DNA of 64,000 nucleotides from Mucilaginibacter rubeus (GTDB lineage: Bacteria; Bacteroidota; Bacteroidia; Sphingobacteriales; Sphingobacteriaceae). The DNA lies in the NCBI RefSeq assembly GCF_014643835.1, contig NZ_BMKD01000013.1, positions 1-64,000 of the forward strand, written 5' to 3'. Under the pieces are notes generated by a model. It had not been told where the DNA came from, did no database searches, and saw nothing but the letters and a program-made list of their open reading frames with translations. The translations under genes were made by a program, and so were the position numbers. How positions within the stretch are numbered: the first letter of the stretch is position 1; the number at the start of each line of letters is the position of its first letter. Positions 1 to 8,876 of this stretch are shown in pieces.

Positions 1-66
1 AGACCTGACCTGATCATCTTTCCCGGCCATACAAATAAAGTTAACACAGGGCATTCTAATAAATAA
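1..66 (+). CDS. 3' end of a coding region cut by the window edge
   Basis: An open frame runs from the first base to a TAA at 64-66 and gives 21 residues ending in NTGHSNK. It lies 32 nt before the next gene in the same direction, so it is probably the upstream member of the same operon. Too little is left to name a family. The visible piece contains PDLII, loosely like PDLII in the DUF1611 domain of the gene at 982-2907, but that is too short to count as homology. Confidence 0.5.
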   Translation, partial: RPDLIIFPGHTNKVNTGHSNK

Positions 67-98
67 CCCGTTCGGGGCCACCCAGCAAATCAATTGAT

Positions 99-989
99 AT
101 GGAAAATACACTTACATCGCAGGAAGAATATATTGAGCGGTTTATCGCAGGGAATACACTATTTCATAAAGGATATACCAATAATTACAGCATCGAACTT
201 GTAAGTGCGTTGATAGATTTGCCGCAGCTTAAAAAACAACGGATAGATGGCCTGGAGCTGCTCAATAATGCCAGCTATAATTTGTGTGATTTTTGTATCA
301 AATGCCTCTCAGCAATCAAGGCATCCGGAATGCTTTCAGGGGCACGGGCTGTTGAGATCAACACAGTACTAAAAAACTGGAAGTACCTGATCGAGGGGGG
401 GAATTCATTTGCTACCTACGATTACGCAGCGGAAATAACCCGATCCATTAAAACATTCGGATATCCTTTTCTCGAAAAACTTCAATCGGCTGAATTTGAG
501 CATATTCCTGCCGCATTTACAGCGATATCTGGAAAGTTCAAATATTTCGTCAGGGTAAGCTGTTTTTTACAGCCGTTTTTTTTCGAAGAGGCATTCTCTA
601 TCGCGCTAAATATTCTGGAGAACAACATTTCGATTTACGCAGCGGTCGAGAGGATAGAGGTAGCTAAAAAAGACTTTCCACTGAGCATCGATAACGGTGA
701 ACCGTTTCCAATCTTTAGTATAATTTTTGACTATAACAAAGTACCGGGCCCCGACGATGGCATAATCAAGCATTTCATCGCACTTTATAATCAAAAAACT
801 CAGCATTTAGGATCCGGCCTTACCACCGAATACCCGTATTCAAAAAATGTAGGGGAGGGGCTGACATTGTCCCAGGGGTTCAAAAACTATAAAAAGTACT
901 TGAAATTAATAGACGAACTGGATCATGTGTATGACGGGTCAGACAATTATGCTTTTTCGTTAACGCTCAATAAGAAATCCAATGATTAA
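99..989 (+). CDS. orphan protein of the biosynthetic cluster (296 aa)
   Basis: I do not recognise a family. The 296-residue protein has no signal peptide or clear membrane segment and looks like a soluble mixed alpha/beta protein. Residues 60-75 carry cysteines (NLCDFCIKC), and a Gly/Pro-rich stretch with VPGPDDG lies near residue 214. Its 3' end overlaps the start of the subtilase-DUF1611 gene by 8 nt, which implies translational coupling and a shared role. It is preceded by a short gap after another coding end. A tailoring enzyme, a precursor-binding protein or an immunity protein are all possible, and nothing in the sequence decides between them. Confidence 0.75.
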   Translation: MENTLTSQEEYIERFIAGNTLFHKGYTNNYSIELVSALIDLPQLKKQRIDGLELLNNASYNLCDFCIKCLSAIKASGMLSGARAVEINTVLKNWKYLIEGGNSFATYDYAAEITRSIKTFGYPFLEKLQSAEFEHIPAAFTAISGKFKYFVRVSCFLQPFFFEEAFSIALNILENNISIYAAVERIEVAKKDFPLSIDNGEPFPIFSIIFDYNKVPGPDDGIIKHFIALYNQKTQHLGSGLTTEYPYSKNVGEGLTLSQGFKNYKKYLKLIDELDHVYDGSDNYAFSLTLNKKSND

Positions 990-2907
990 AATCGCGATAA
1001 TAGACGAAGGCGTTGATGCTGGCCATACACGTTTGCTCGATAGTAAAGTTATTGGCTATACTATCAAAGAGAGCGACGGGAATTTATATAGCCTGGGTAC
1101 AGATCCGCATATGGATGCGACGGGCCATGGAACTGCTATAGCGTCGATCATTCATAAGATAGTGCCTGAAGCCGAACTTCATAGTGTCAGGCTATTTGCT
1201 GCCGGAGGAAAGATCAGCGAACAGCTTTTAACAGAAGGTATCAAGCATTGTCTTAACATTGAGGGGCTAAGGGTGGTCAATATCAGCATGGGAATAGCCG
1301 TAAGCACTCCGTCCTCCGCTTTATTCAATGCCTGCAGAACGCTTTCTGAATCAGGGGTTCTTATCGTTGCTTCATCTCATAATTTTCCGCACGTGGAGTG
1401 CTTTCCTGCCCATTTTCCTTTTGTGTATTCGGTAGGCTGCGGACTTGTCAAAAACAAAAATGAGTACAGTTATAATGAGAACAAAAAAACCAAGGTGTTA
1501 GCGAAAGGTGGCCTGCAAAGGATTGCCTGGGCTGATAACGGCTACAAGATATCGTCGGGAACCAGTTACGCTACAGCTCATTTTACCGGAATCCTATCTC
1601 GTTTGATTATAGACAATGGCCCAAAAAACGAGCAAGAATTAAAGGCGCTGATCATTAGTAACAGTTCAAAAGATCTCGCGGAATTTATTTATATCTCTAA
1701 AAATTATGATATCATCAGTTCAGGAACAAGACAGCTGAACCAGGCAGAGCAGGATGTTTTGGGCAGGAATTTGTTTACACCCGCTAAGATTGATTTTGCT
1801 GAAAAAATAGCTGTATTCCCCTCTTCTGAAAAGGAGATCAGAACGATAATCGAGTTTAGGAACCAGATCCGCGGAGAATTGGTCTTGTCTATCGATTATC
1901 CCAGAAGTATCTCATCAACCACTGGCAAAACCAGCGCTTCAGCATCGGTTTTTTTGGCTATTAATAGGGAGCCGGGAAAAGAGGAACTCGATTTGTTCGA
2001 TACTATCGTGATCGGCTATTTCCTTGATATTCCGGTAGAGTCAAATATTATTTTCGGGAACAGGTTATTGAAAAGCTGCATACTGAGTAACAAAAACTTC
2101 ATCGTTTTTGATAATGATGTATTCGATCACCTGAACCGGCTTGTAAAAGAAATATATCCAGAATATGCCGGCAAAATTCACTTTACCTCCGTCAGGAAAG
2201 CAGTAGTTGATGATATAAAAAATTTCCGTCACTTGCCTAAGATCCAGACTTCAGTATTGGCTTGTGTGGGTACGGGGAGTAAACAGGGTAAGTTCACTAA
2301 CCAAATGAGGGTAAAGGAAATATTATCAGCGCAGGGGTATCGTGTTTCCCAGCTTTCTACTGAACCCCAGGGCGCAGTAGTCGGTTCGGCCTTTACCTTT
2401 CCATTCGGGCATAACGCGAACGTTGAAATCAAGTTCAGAGACTGGACAAGTAACATAGAAACGATATTGAGAGGGATCCAGCACTATAATAAGCCCGACC
2501 TGATCATCACGGGTATCCAGGGGGGGATTTTGCCCAGGGCTTTCAATATGGATACCTCTAAAGCGGGTTCGATCCTAACACCGATACAATATTTATTGGG
2601 GGTGCGCCCCGACGCTATTATTTGCACTATCCACCCTACAGATACTGTTGAACTGGTACAGCAAACCATTCAAACCGTGAAAAACTATTGTAACAGCACT
2701 TGCTTGTTTTGTACGATGAGCCCGGTATACAATGAGCTCAAGAATATCAATAACATGTGGGTAAAGAATTCGCGTGTGTTGGAAAAAGATGAGATGAGGG
2801 CTATCATGGATGATTTTTCTGTCAAATTAGGGACCCCTGTTTTTGATATCATGGATTTGGAGAATGATGAAAAGATATTGAAATGTATAACAAACTTTTT
2901 CTCATGA
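982..2907 (+). CDS. subtilisin-like (S8) protease fused to a DUF1611-type P-loop domain
   Basis: Residues 1-230 form a compact subtilase. The catalytic triad is visible as Asp8 in AIIDEGVD, His49 in GHGTA and Ser195 in SGTSYATAH, with Asn134 as the likely oxyanion residue. There is no signal peptide or propeptide, so it should act in the cytoplasm. Residues about 340-641 match the DUF1611 fold, with a P-loop-like GTGSKQGKF at 430-438. DUF1611 includes DgcN-type proteins linked to D-glutamate N-acylation. The gene overlaps its upstream neighbour by 8 nt. In a LanB locus the protease half could remove a leader peptide. The job of the DUF1611 half is unknown, and the fusion is unusual as far as I know. 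Confidence 0.85.
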   Translation: MIKIAIIDEGVDAGHTRLLDSKVIGYTIKESDGNLYSLGTDPHMDATGHGTAIASIIHKIVPEAELHSVRLFAAGGKISEQLLTEGIKHCLNIEGLRVVNISMGIAVSTPSSALFNACRTLSESGVLIVASSHNFPHVECFPAHFPFVYSVGCGLVKNKNEYSYNENKKTKVLAKGGLQRIAWADNGYKISSGTSYATAHFTGILSRLIIDNGPKNEQELKALIISNSSKDLAEFIYISKNYDIISSGTRQLNQAEQDVLGRNLFTPAKIDFAEKIAVFPSSEKEIRTIIEFRNQIRGELVLSIDYPRSISSTTGKTSASASVFLAINREPGKEELDLFDTIVIGYFLDIPVESNIIFGNRLLKSCILSNKNFIVFDNDVFDHLNRLVKEIYPEYAGKIHFTSVRKAVVDDIKNFRHLPKIQTSVLACVGTGSKQGKFTNQMRVKEILSAQGYRVSQLSTEPQGAVVGSAFTFPFGHNANVEIKFRDWTSNIETILRGIQHYNKPDLIITGIQGGILPRAFNMDTSKAGSILTPIQYLLGVRPDAIICTIHPTDTVELVQQTIQTVKNYCNSTCLFCTMSPVYNELKNINNMWVKNSRVLEKDEMRAIMDDFSVKLGTPVFDIMDLENDEKILKCITNFFS

Positions 2908-2935
2908 AAAATAAAACATAATCAGATAAAGCAAT

Positions 2936-3742
2936 ATGAAGATGTATCAAAACTTCGTCCGTCATGAGCATGTTGGAGAGGCCGATGTTCATACTGCGGA
3001 CCTATCAGCACCATTTAAACTGAAAGGTTATATGGAAAAGTGGCCAGCTTTTAAATTATGGGACAGCTCATTTTTGAAAAAGGAATTTGGCCAGGTGGTG
3101 TTGAACGCAAGCAAACACTCCAATAAGGACTCCATTTCCCGTACCTTCTTGTTAGAAGATTATTTGCAGTATATGAATAAGACACGGGCTGCCAACCCCT
3201 ATTATTTAAAGGACTGTAAATTTCATCTCGGAACGAAAATGGAATCGCACTATACTGCCCCCGATATTTTTAATTGTTGGTATAAAATGATTCCTGCAAA
3301 TCAGCGAAAAACGACTTTGTCCTGGTTGTATATCGGAGCGAAAGGTACTTTTTCCCGGCTGCACCTCGATATCTGGAATACAAGTGCTTGGAACGCTGTG
3401 ATCTCCGGGGCCAAGCTATGGCTTTTTTACCCGCCCGACAACCGGCAATATTTATATAACGGGGCGGTAAACCCCTTTTTTCCCGACCTGGACAAATTTC
3501 CGGGCTTTGCAAATGCCCGACCACTTGTGGCCCTGCAGCGTCCAGGTGAAATTATTTACACGCCAAGTAATTGGTGGCACGCGGTCTATAATCTTGAAAA
3601 AGGCTTGTCGCTAACCGAAAACTTTATAAATGATTCAAACTACACTGAGGTGCTCGAATACTTTAAGGAAAAAAGCCCTAAAAGCTATCAGAGCCTCTTA
3701 GAATTGATCAACCTAAATAAAACTACCGCATCATATGAATGA
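2936..3742 (+). CDS. JmjC/cupin-8 type 2-oxoglutarate and Fe(II) oxygenase
   Basis: The 268-residue protein has a cupin_8/JmjC core. HLD at residues 143-145 and His215 in the motif SNWWHAVYN supply the expected iron ligands. Phe/Trp-rich strands such as WLFYPP follow, as in peptidyl or small-molecule hydroxylases of this family. It carries no signal peptide. The end overlaps the ACP gene by 8 nt, which ties the two in translation. Inference: it hydroxylates a peptide side chain or a carrier-bound acyl/amino-acyl group. The substrate cannot be read from sequence. Confidence 0.85.
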   Translation: MKMYQNFVRHEHVGEADVHTADLSAPFKLKGYMEKWPAFKLWDSSFLKKEFGQVVLNASKHSNKDSISRTFLLEDYLQYMNKTRAANPYYLKDCKFHLGTKMESHYTAPDIFNCWYKMIPANQRKTTLSWLYIGAKGTFSRLHLDIWNTSAWNAVISGAKLWLFYPPDNRQYLYNGAVNPFFPDLDKFPGFANARPLVALQRPGEIIYTPSNWWHAVYNLEKGLSLTENFINDSNYTEVLEYFKEKSPKSYQSLLELINLNKTTASYE

Positions 3743-4019
3743 TCAAATCCATTTAACCGATACCGAAATCAAAAATAAACTACTGGTCATCGTTGATCAG
3801 CTGATCAACGCTCAACCTGAATTGCATAATTCAGATACAATGCTGATCGATGATAAGCTTAATGTGTTAATCAGCGAATCCAGCCAGGCCCTTGTATTCA
3901 TTACAACAATTGAAGATGAATTTGATGTTGAACTGGATGATGACGACATCGATCTGGAGTTTTTTACAGATGTAAATGTCATGACGGCCAGGATAAAACG
4001 GAATTTACAGGATCAGTGA
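3735..4019 (+). CDS. acyl carrier protein-like protein
   Basis: This 94-residue, very acidic protein has the ACP four-helix layout. The hallmark DSL motif is replaced by ESS at residues 48-50, making Ser49 the probable phosphopantetheine site, followed by the usual helix II (QALVFITTIEDEF). It overlaps the JmjC oxygenase gene by 8 nt and sits 9 nt before a holo-ACP synthase gene, so the pair probably forms a private carrier module. It could carry an acyl or aminoacyl group for tailoring. The non-canonical motif leaves some doubt about modification. Confidence 0.8.
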   Translation: MNDQIHLTDTEIKNKLLVIVDQLINAQPELHNSDTMLIDDKLNVLISESSQALVFITTIEDEFDVELDDDDIDLEFFTDVNVMTARIKRNLQDQ

Positions 4020-4028
4020 AATTAAAAT

Positions 4029-4457
4029 ATGCTAAAAATTACATCGGGGGTTGATATTGTTCATATAGCTGAAATCAAAGGCAATATCGAAAAGCATGGT
4101 GAGCGTTATTTAAAACGGGCTTTTAGCCCGCGAGAAATAGCTTATTGCGATTCTAAACCTAACAGGTACCAACATTATGCAGTTAGGATCGCGGCAAAGG
4201 AGGCTGTCATGAAGGCCGTCAAAACAGGTTGGAACAATGGTGTACAATGGAAAAATATTGAAATAGTAAAAAACAGGGACGGGGCGCCGGCATTGAGTTT
4301 TTCTGGGAAGATAAAAGATATTTTGGATGAATCAGGTTTCAACAATCATGATATATCCTTATCTCATAACCAGGAATATGCCGTGGCCTTCGCAATATTT
4401 TATCAGGAAATGATAACCGGTATCGCAGCAGATACGGCCGCTTCCTTACTGAAATGA
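4029..4457 (+). CDS. acpS: holo-[acyl-carrier-protein] synthase (AcpS-type)
   Basis: The 142-residue protein has the AcpS signature: GVDIV with Asp9 near the N-terminus, FSPREIAYC around residue 32, and the AAKEA motif with Glu58 for Mg2+/CoA binding. Late in the chain SLSHNQEYAVAFA is typical of the family. It transfers phosphopantetheine from CoA to an ACP serine. The length is slightly above the usual 120-130 residues. Its position directly after the ACP gene suggests it activates that carrier. It may be a second, cluster-specific AcpS next to a housekeeping copy elsewhere, which this window cannot show. Confidence 0.88.
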   Translation: MLKITSGVDIVHIAEIKGNIEKHGERYLKRAFSPREIAYCDSKPNRYQHYAVRIAAKEAVMKAVKTGWNNGVQWKNIEIVKNRDGAPALSFSGKIKDILDESGFNNHDISLSHNQEYAVAFAIFYQEMITGIAADTAASLLK

Positions 4458-4625
4458 TAACCGTTGAAAAGTGTTTTTCCAAGGGCTTCAGTTTAGGGAG
4501 CCGGAAACGCTGAGGTGTTTATGCAGGCCTAAAATACTGTGATAATTTGTTTTAGATATAGATAACGGAGTGCTGTGCATGGACATTAAATCATCAATGC
4601 ACTCCTTACCAAAGCTTTAAATGGG

Positions 4626-4641
4626 CCGGGCTAAAGCCCGG
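4626..4641. other. short GC hairpin between acpS and the oxygenase gene
   Basis: CCGGGC and GCCCGG flank the loop TAAA as a perfect 6-bp stem. No T-run follows, so it is a weak terminator at best. It could stabilise the upstream mRNA or mark a repeat unit. Confidence 0.4.
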
Positions 4642-4669
4642 TATGACCGATAAAAAATTGACCTGATAT

Positions 4670-5221
4670 ATGGAATTTAAAACCATCACTATTGAACAGC
4701 GGCCAATGTATGTGATTGATAACGCTGTTACGGAAGAAGAGGTTCATGATTTTTATAACCTTGTTACTAATCTGTCATTTACACGAACGGAAAGGGATAA
4801 CCGCGGAGATGCACATTGTATCTTTAATGCCGAATTCATTCCAGAGAAGGTTGAAACCTCGCTTAGGGTAGGAGTTGTTGCAAGGCAGCTGCTCCAAAAG
4901 TTCTTCCCGGACAGCGAGTACCTGTTACAACGCTCCTATATTAATATGAGCCATTACGGAGATATGGCTTACCCGCATAGAGATTGCGCTTTAAGTGCTA
5001 AGGATGTTACGGTATTATACTATGCCAATAAAGACTGGGACTATCGCTGGGGCGGGGAAACAATTTTTTACGAAAACCATGAGTCGGAAAATATAGTAAT
5101 GCCAAAACCCGGGAGGTTTTTAATATTTCCAGGTTTTATTGAACATAAAGGCGCTGTACCTACCCGCGAGTGTGTCAGTTCCAGGTTCACCTTTGCCTTT
5201 AAGTATAAAGAAAGACAATGA
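4670..5221 (+). CDS. 2OG-Fe(II) oxygenase (prolyl-hydroxylase-like)
   Basis: The 183-residue protein shows the double-stranded beta-helix dioxygenase motif. His103-x-Asp105 lies in YPHRD, His159 in EHKGAVP, and Arg166 or Arg172 probably binds the 2-oxoglutarate carboxylate. WGGETIFY and PKPGRFLIFPG are typical of prolyl 4-hydroxylase-like enzymes acting on peptides or small molecules. A 212-nt gap, including a GC-rich hairpin at 4626-4641, separates it from acpS, so it may begin a second transcript or be regulated separately. This is the second oxygenase of the cluster and belongs to a different subfamily from the JmjC protein. Confidence 0.85.
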   Translation: MEFKTITIEQRPMYVIDNAVTEEEVHDFYNLVTNLSFTRTERDNRGDAHCIFNAEFIPEKVETSLRVGVVARQLLQKFFPDSEYLLQRSYINMSHYGDMAYPHRDCALSAKDVTVLYYANKDWDYRWGGETIFYENHESENIVMPKPGRFLIFPGFIEHKGAVPTRECVSSRFTFAFKYKERQ

Positions 5222-5290
5222 AAACGGTCAGGAGAAAAAGTCTTAATTAATTGGAGCCCCCGGCAGGCCGCGGATTGGATATAAACAGGA

Positions 5291-6997
5291 ATGAAAATGA
5301 AGAGCAGGAAGTCTTTAAAGCTTATAAACAGATACCTTAAATATTTCAGGCCGTATATTTTTGATATTTTCTTATTGATAGTGTTGATGATTATTTCAAG
5401 CGCGGGTTCACTGGCTACACCGTACGTCCTGAAAATCATCATTGACCAAATCTTCCCCCAAGGCGATTTTACCCAGCTAATTACGATACTCCTGGTACTG
5501 GTACTGGTTTACATATTAAGGATCGTATGCAATCTATGGACTGATATCCTGGATAACAAGATCAGTCAGAATGTAGTAGGCAAGATCAGGATCGATATGT
5601 TAAATTCCTTGTTTTTAAAGGATATTGGTTTCTTTAAAAATGTCAATACGGGTGACGTGCTTTTTACCATAATTGACGATGTAAGAAATATACAAACAAC
5701 ATTATCTTCTTTAATATTGAGTTTGTTGAACGATGTGTTCGTAGTTATCGGTATCATCGTCATGCTTTCGGTTCTGAACTTCAAACTCACGCTGATCAGT
5801 TTGGTCATCATCCCGATGATCCTGTATAGCATCAGGAGATTTGCACCTTTGATCCAAAAACATTTTAAGGAGGTTCAGGAATCGGAAGGTTTATTGAATA
5901 ATTTTTTTCTGCAATGCTTTAGAAACATAAGGGTCATAAAGAGCTATGAAGCTTTCAGTTTCGAAAACAAGAAGCTGTTCAATATTAATTCGCAGATATA
6001 CAGCAGTAATAAAAGCAGCACTTTTTTCAGTTCAATAAATGGTAGTATAGTCACTTTTTTTATCGCCATAGGACCTATCCTGGTTTTGATAATTGGCGGG
6101 AAAAGTGTTTTTGCCGGAGCATTGACACTGGGCGCATTAATTGCTTTTATCCAGTATATCAACAGGCTTTATTCGCCGGCAATAAATATCATGAGAACCT
6201 ATAACCAGATCAATAAGGCAATTATTTCAATGGAAAGGGTGTTGCCTTATCTTCCGATTGATCAAACAGAAGCTGCGGTTCTCCATAAAGCAGTTCTTGC
6301 TGAAGACAGAATAGCTTTTGATAAATTGATTTTCGAGAACGTATCCTACCGCATTGATGAAGAAGAAATCGTGTCAGGCCTAAATGCCGAATTCAAAAAG
6401 GGGCATATCTACGGGATAATTGGCCCAAGCGGTTCAGGGAAAAGTACAATAATTAATTTGATCTGTGGTTTCCTGTCCCCCTCTGAGGGAATGATAAAAG
6501 TCGATGATTCTGTATGTATCAGCCAGATAAAGAATTGGACATCCAATCTCGGATTAATCGAAAAGGAAAACCAGTTGTTTAGCGATACTATTATTTCCAA
6601 CCTGAAATACGGCAGTGATGATGCCAGTGAAGCGGATGTGGTCAAGGCGGTTGAGCATGCCATGTTTAAAGAGGTTCTTGATCACCGCATCGTTAATTAT
6701 GATTCTGTGATCACCGACACCGGCTCAACATTATCAGACGGTCAAAAACAGCGTATTTCTATCGCCAGAGCTTTAGTCAAGGCTCCACAGATCATTATTT
6801 TCGATGAAGCCACCGCTTCGCTTGACCCAAGCCTCGAGCGTTCGATCATTAACAATTTAAAAAAGCATTACACGGATTCGATCGTCATCATCATCACGCA
6901 CCGGGTTTCGTCCCTCCAGTCCTTTGACTTCGTTTATGCCATCGAAAAAGGAACGTTTGCTAAGGAAGGTTTACCGGTTTTATTTACCAATAATTAA
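5291..6997 (+). CDS. ABC transporter, fused membrane and ATPase domains (peptide-exporter type)
   Basis: The 568-residue half transporter has about six membrane helices in residues 20-310. The ATPase has Walker A GPSGSGKS at 378-385, signature LSDGQ at 481-485, Walker B IIIFDE with Glu506, and the switch His537. There is no N-terminal C39 peptidase, so leader cleavage must be done elsewhere, perhaps by the S8 protein. The Q-loop reads LIEKENQLF, with Lys425 where Gln is nearly invariant. It follows the oxygenase by 69 nt and precedes the GT9-like gene by 6 nt. The likely role is export of the cluster product. Confidence 0.88.
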   Translation: MKMKSRKSLKLINRYLKYFRPYIFDIFLLIVLMIISSAGSLATPYVLKIIIDQIFPQGDFTQLITILLVLVLVYILRIVCNLWTDILDNKISQNVVGKIRIDMLNSLFLKDIGFFKNVNTGDVLFTIIDDVRNIQTTLSSLILSLLNDVFVVIGIIVMLSVLNFKLTLISLVIIPMILYSIRRFAPLIQKHFKEVQESEGLLNNFFLQCFRNIRVIKSYEAFSFENKKLFNINSQIYSSNKSSTFFSSINGSIVTFFIAIGPILVLIIGGKSVFAGALTLGALIAFIQYINRLYSPAINIMRTYNQINKAIISMERVLPYLPIDQTEAAVLHKAVLAEDRIAFDKLIFENVSYRIDEEEIVSGLNAEFKKGHIYGIIGPSGSGKSTIINLICGFLSPSEGMIKVDDSVCISQIKNWTSNLGLIEKENQLFSDTIISNLKYGSDDASEADVVKAVEHAMFKEVLDHRIVNYDSVITDTGSTLSDGQKQRISIARALVKAPQIIIFDEATASLDPSLERSIINNLKKHYTDSIVIIITHRVSSLQSFDFVYAIEKGTFAKEGLPVLFTNN

Positions 6998-7003
6998 CAC
7001 TTT

Positions 7004-8836
7004 ATGGAGAATTTACACGATAAGCGGGACATGGATATGCTCAAGCAGCTGGCAAGCCGCAAGAGCGCGCTTGGTACCCATGATCAGATAAAAAAAGTTT
7101 TAGTTGTTTGCGGCCTTTGTGATCTGATCACACAATGTAATGTGGATATCCAGATGATCACACAATTGTACATCCCTATCTATATATTCTCCCAGGTTAA
7201 AACAAATGTCACTAAGGTAACCGTATTGGATGAAATAATGACTGATTATGATACCTTATGGAAAAGCAATAGTGAACCTATCAGTTTTATTAATCCGTAC
7301 CTCTCTAAAAATACTTTAGAAAATATTGATCTTCTGAGTTATGATCTGATCATTTTTTACCATAAATACGAGCATCAGCTACTATTGAAACTGGCTGCCG
7401 AGCTTGACGTAAAGAGCCGGCTCAGAGATGATGAGCTCCCGGTATTTGCATCTATGAAAGATACAAACGAAAAGAACCGGCAAAGCGTATTTACAGACCT
7501 GAACACTTTTATAAACACCATAGGGTTTGACGCGGCGGAAAAAGAGAGAATAAAGAAATTTAAAGAAACTCTTTTTTCAAACTATTTAGGGTTTAACACT
7601 TTACAACAGGAAGCGCTGTACCAGAACTTAATTCAAACGATCGTTGATTTAAATACGGCGCGCTCCGGCGGAAATTTTAAACGTATCCTCCTGATCGACG
7701 ATCAAAAGCGCAAGTTTTACATTGGTGATACCTACTTCTGGCTTCAAAATATCAGAAAAAATATACTCAGCGCTTATCCGGATGCCACGATAACCGTGAA
7801 CTGCCGCAGTCAGGAAAAAATAGAAAAGATCACGAATATTTTCAGCGATGATTTCGATGCAAGGATAAATATAATCAACAGTTCATTCGAGGAATTACCT
7901 TTTCATGATTTTGACCTGGTGTTGTGTGAAAACGATTCAGTCATCTATTTATTATTCTATATCGTTTCCCATAAGAACCATTTTTTCAATCAGGTAAGTT
8001 TATACAGTTACGTTAACACGTTTATCAAACAAGTTAGCGAGTTTTCTGCGCTGAACTATAAATATTTATACGATAAACGTATTGCCGGAGTGGACCCTAT
8101 TGCCCTGATGCTTCAAAATAAGCGAGATGCTGAAATAATGCTCAGGGAGGTTGAAAAAAATTGGGCGGCCGCCTGGCTTGCTGAAAAAGGCCTGAGAACC
8201 GGCGAATGCCTGAATGTACTGGTTTTCAATTCCTCGGCCGGGACAAAGATGCTCACAGAAGCCATGGCAACCGAACTGATCCGCATCGTTGCTTCCCAGG
8301 AAAATAATAAAGTATTGTTATTTGATGAGGATAAACAAAACCTGTCACAAAAATTAAGGTCAGAACTTCAGGAAAATATTTGGAAAAAAGTTATTGTTTT
8401 CGAAGGCCGTGGCTTAAGACAGGCCATGAGTATGATCGCACATCCCCAGGTGAAATTGGTCATGGGCCCCTGCACAGGCGTTATGCACCTTGCCAATGGT
8501 GTTTATCAACATAAGCTTAATCAAAAGGAGATCAAAAAGTCTCTATTACCAGACCTGATCGTTTATACAGGAAACTGGAAAGAGTTGCAGCGGTACTACC
8601 ATCCCAAGCATTGGTGGACCGGGACATTGATCAGGTGCATTGTTTACTCAAAATCAAAGGATGTAGCGGAGGGTGAGTTCAGGGACTTGGCATTGTTTGA
8701 TGACGGGATCGAATCTTACTGTGAACAGAGCCTGCCGCTTCAACAAATAACGCCGGGCGTTTTTACAGCATATTTTAAAAAGAAAGTATCCCGCCAGCCA
8801 CTAACCCCGGCAGGATCCAGCAACCAGGGTATTTGA
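7004..8836 (+). CDS. GT9/heptosyltransferase-like glycosyltransferase with extra N-terminal region
   Basis: The 610-residue protein ends with a GT-B fold resembling GT9. A first Rossmann half begins near residue 226 (RILLIDD, then IGDTYFW), and the donor-site half contains GPCTGVMHLANGV at 488-500, close to the GT9 motif DTGxMHLA. Residues 1-215 form an additional region that I do not recognise. It starts 6 nt after the ABC transporter and is followed by a DUF4254 gene, a pairing common for GT9 genes in Bacteroidota. It probably glycosylates the cluster product or a linked surface glycan. The GT9 assignment is from motif reading only. Confidence 0.65.
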   Translation: MENLHDKRDMDMLKQLASRKSALGTHDQIKKVLVVCGLCDLITQCNVDIQMITQLYIPIYIFSQVKTNVTKVTVLDEIMTDYDTLWKSNSEPISFINPYLSKNTLENIDLLSYDLIIFYHKYEHQLLLKLAAELDVKSRLRDDELPVFASMKDTNEKNRQSVFTDLNTFINTIGFDAAEKERIKKFKETLFSNYLGFNTLQQEALYQNLIQTIVDLNTARSGGNFKRILLIDDQKRKFYIGDTYFWLQNIRKNILSAYPDATITVNCRSQEKIEKITNIFSDDFDARINIINSSFEELPFHDFDLVLCENDSVIYLLFYIVSHKNHFFNQVSLYSYVNTFIKQVSEFSALNYKYLYDKRIAGVDPIALMLQNKRDAEIMLREVEKNWAAAWLAEKGLRTGECLNVLVFNSSAGTKMLTEAMATELIRIVASQENNKVLLFDEDKQNLSQKLRSELQENIWKKVIVFEGRGLRQAMSMIAHPQVKLVMGPCTGVMHLANGVYQHKLNQKEIKKSLLPDLIVYTGNWKELQRYYHPKHWWTGTLIRCIVYSKSKDVAEGEFRDLALFDDGIESYCEQSLPLQQITPGVFTAYFKKKVSRQPLTPAGSSNQGI

Positions 8837-8876
8837 TCTTATTGCGCAAATAATATTAAACTAATCAAGTAATACT

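Noticed and set aside
4579-4620. 13-codon frame MDIKSSMHSLPKL as a precursor peptide
   Set aside because: Too short, no Cys and only a chance-like Ser content. No leader-like region.
4626-4641. Terminator between acpS and the oxygenase gene
   Set aside because: No T-run follows the 6-bp stem, so I list it only as a hairpin.
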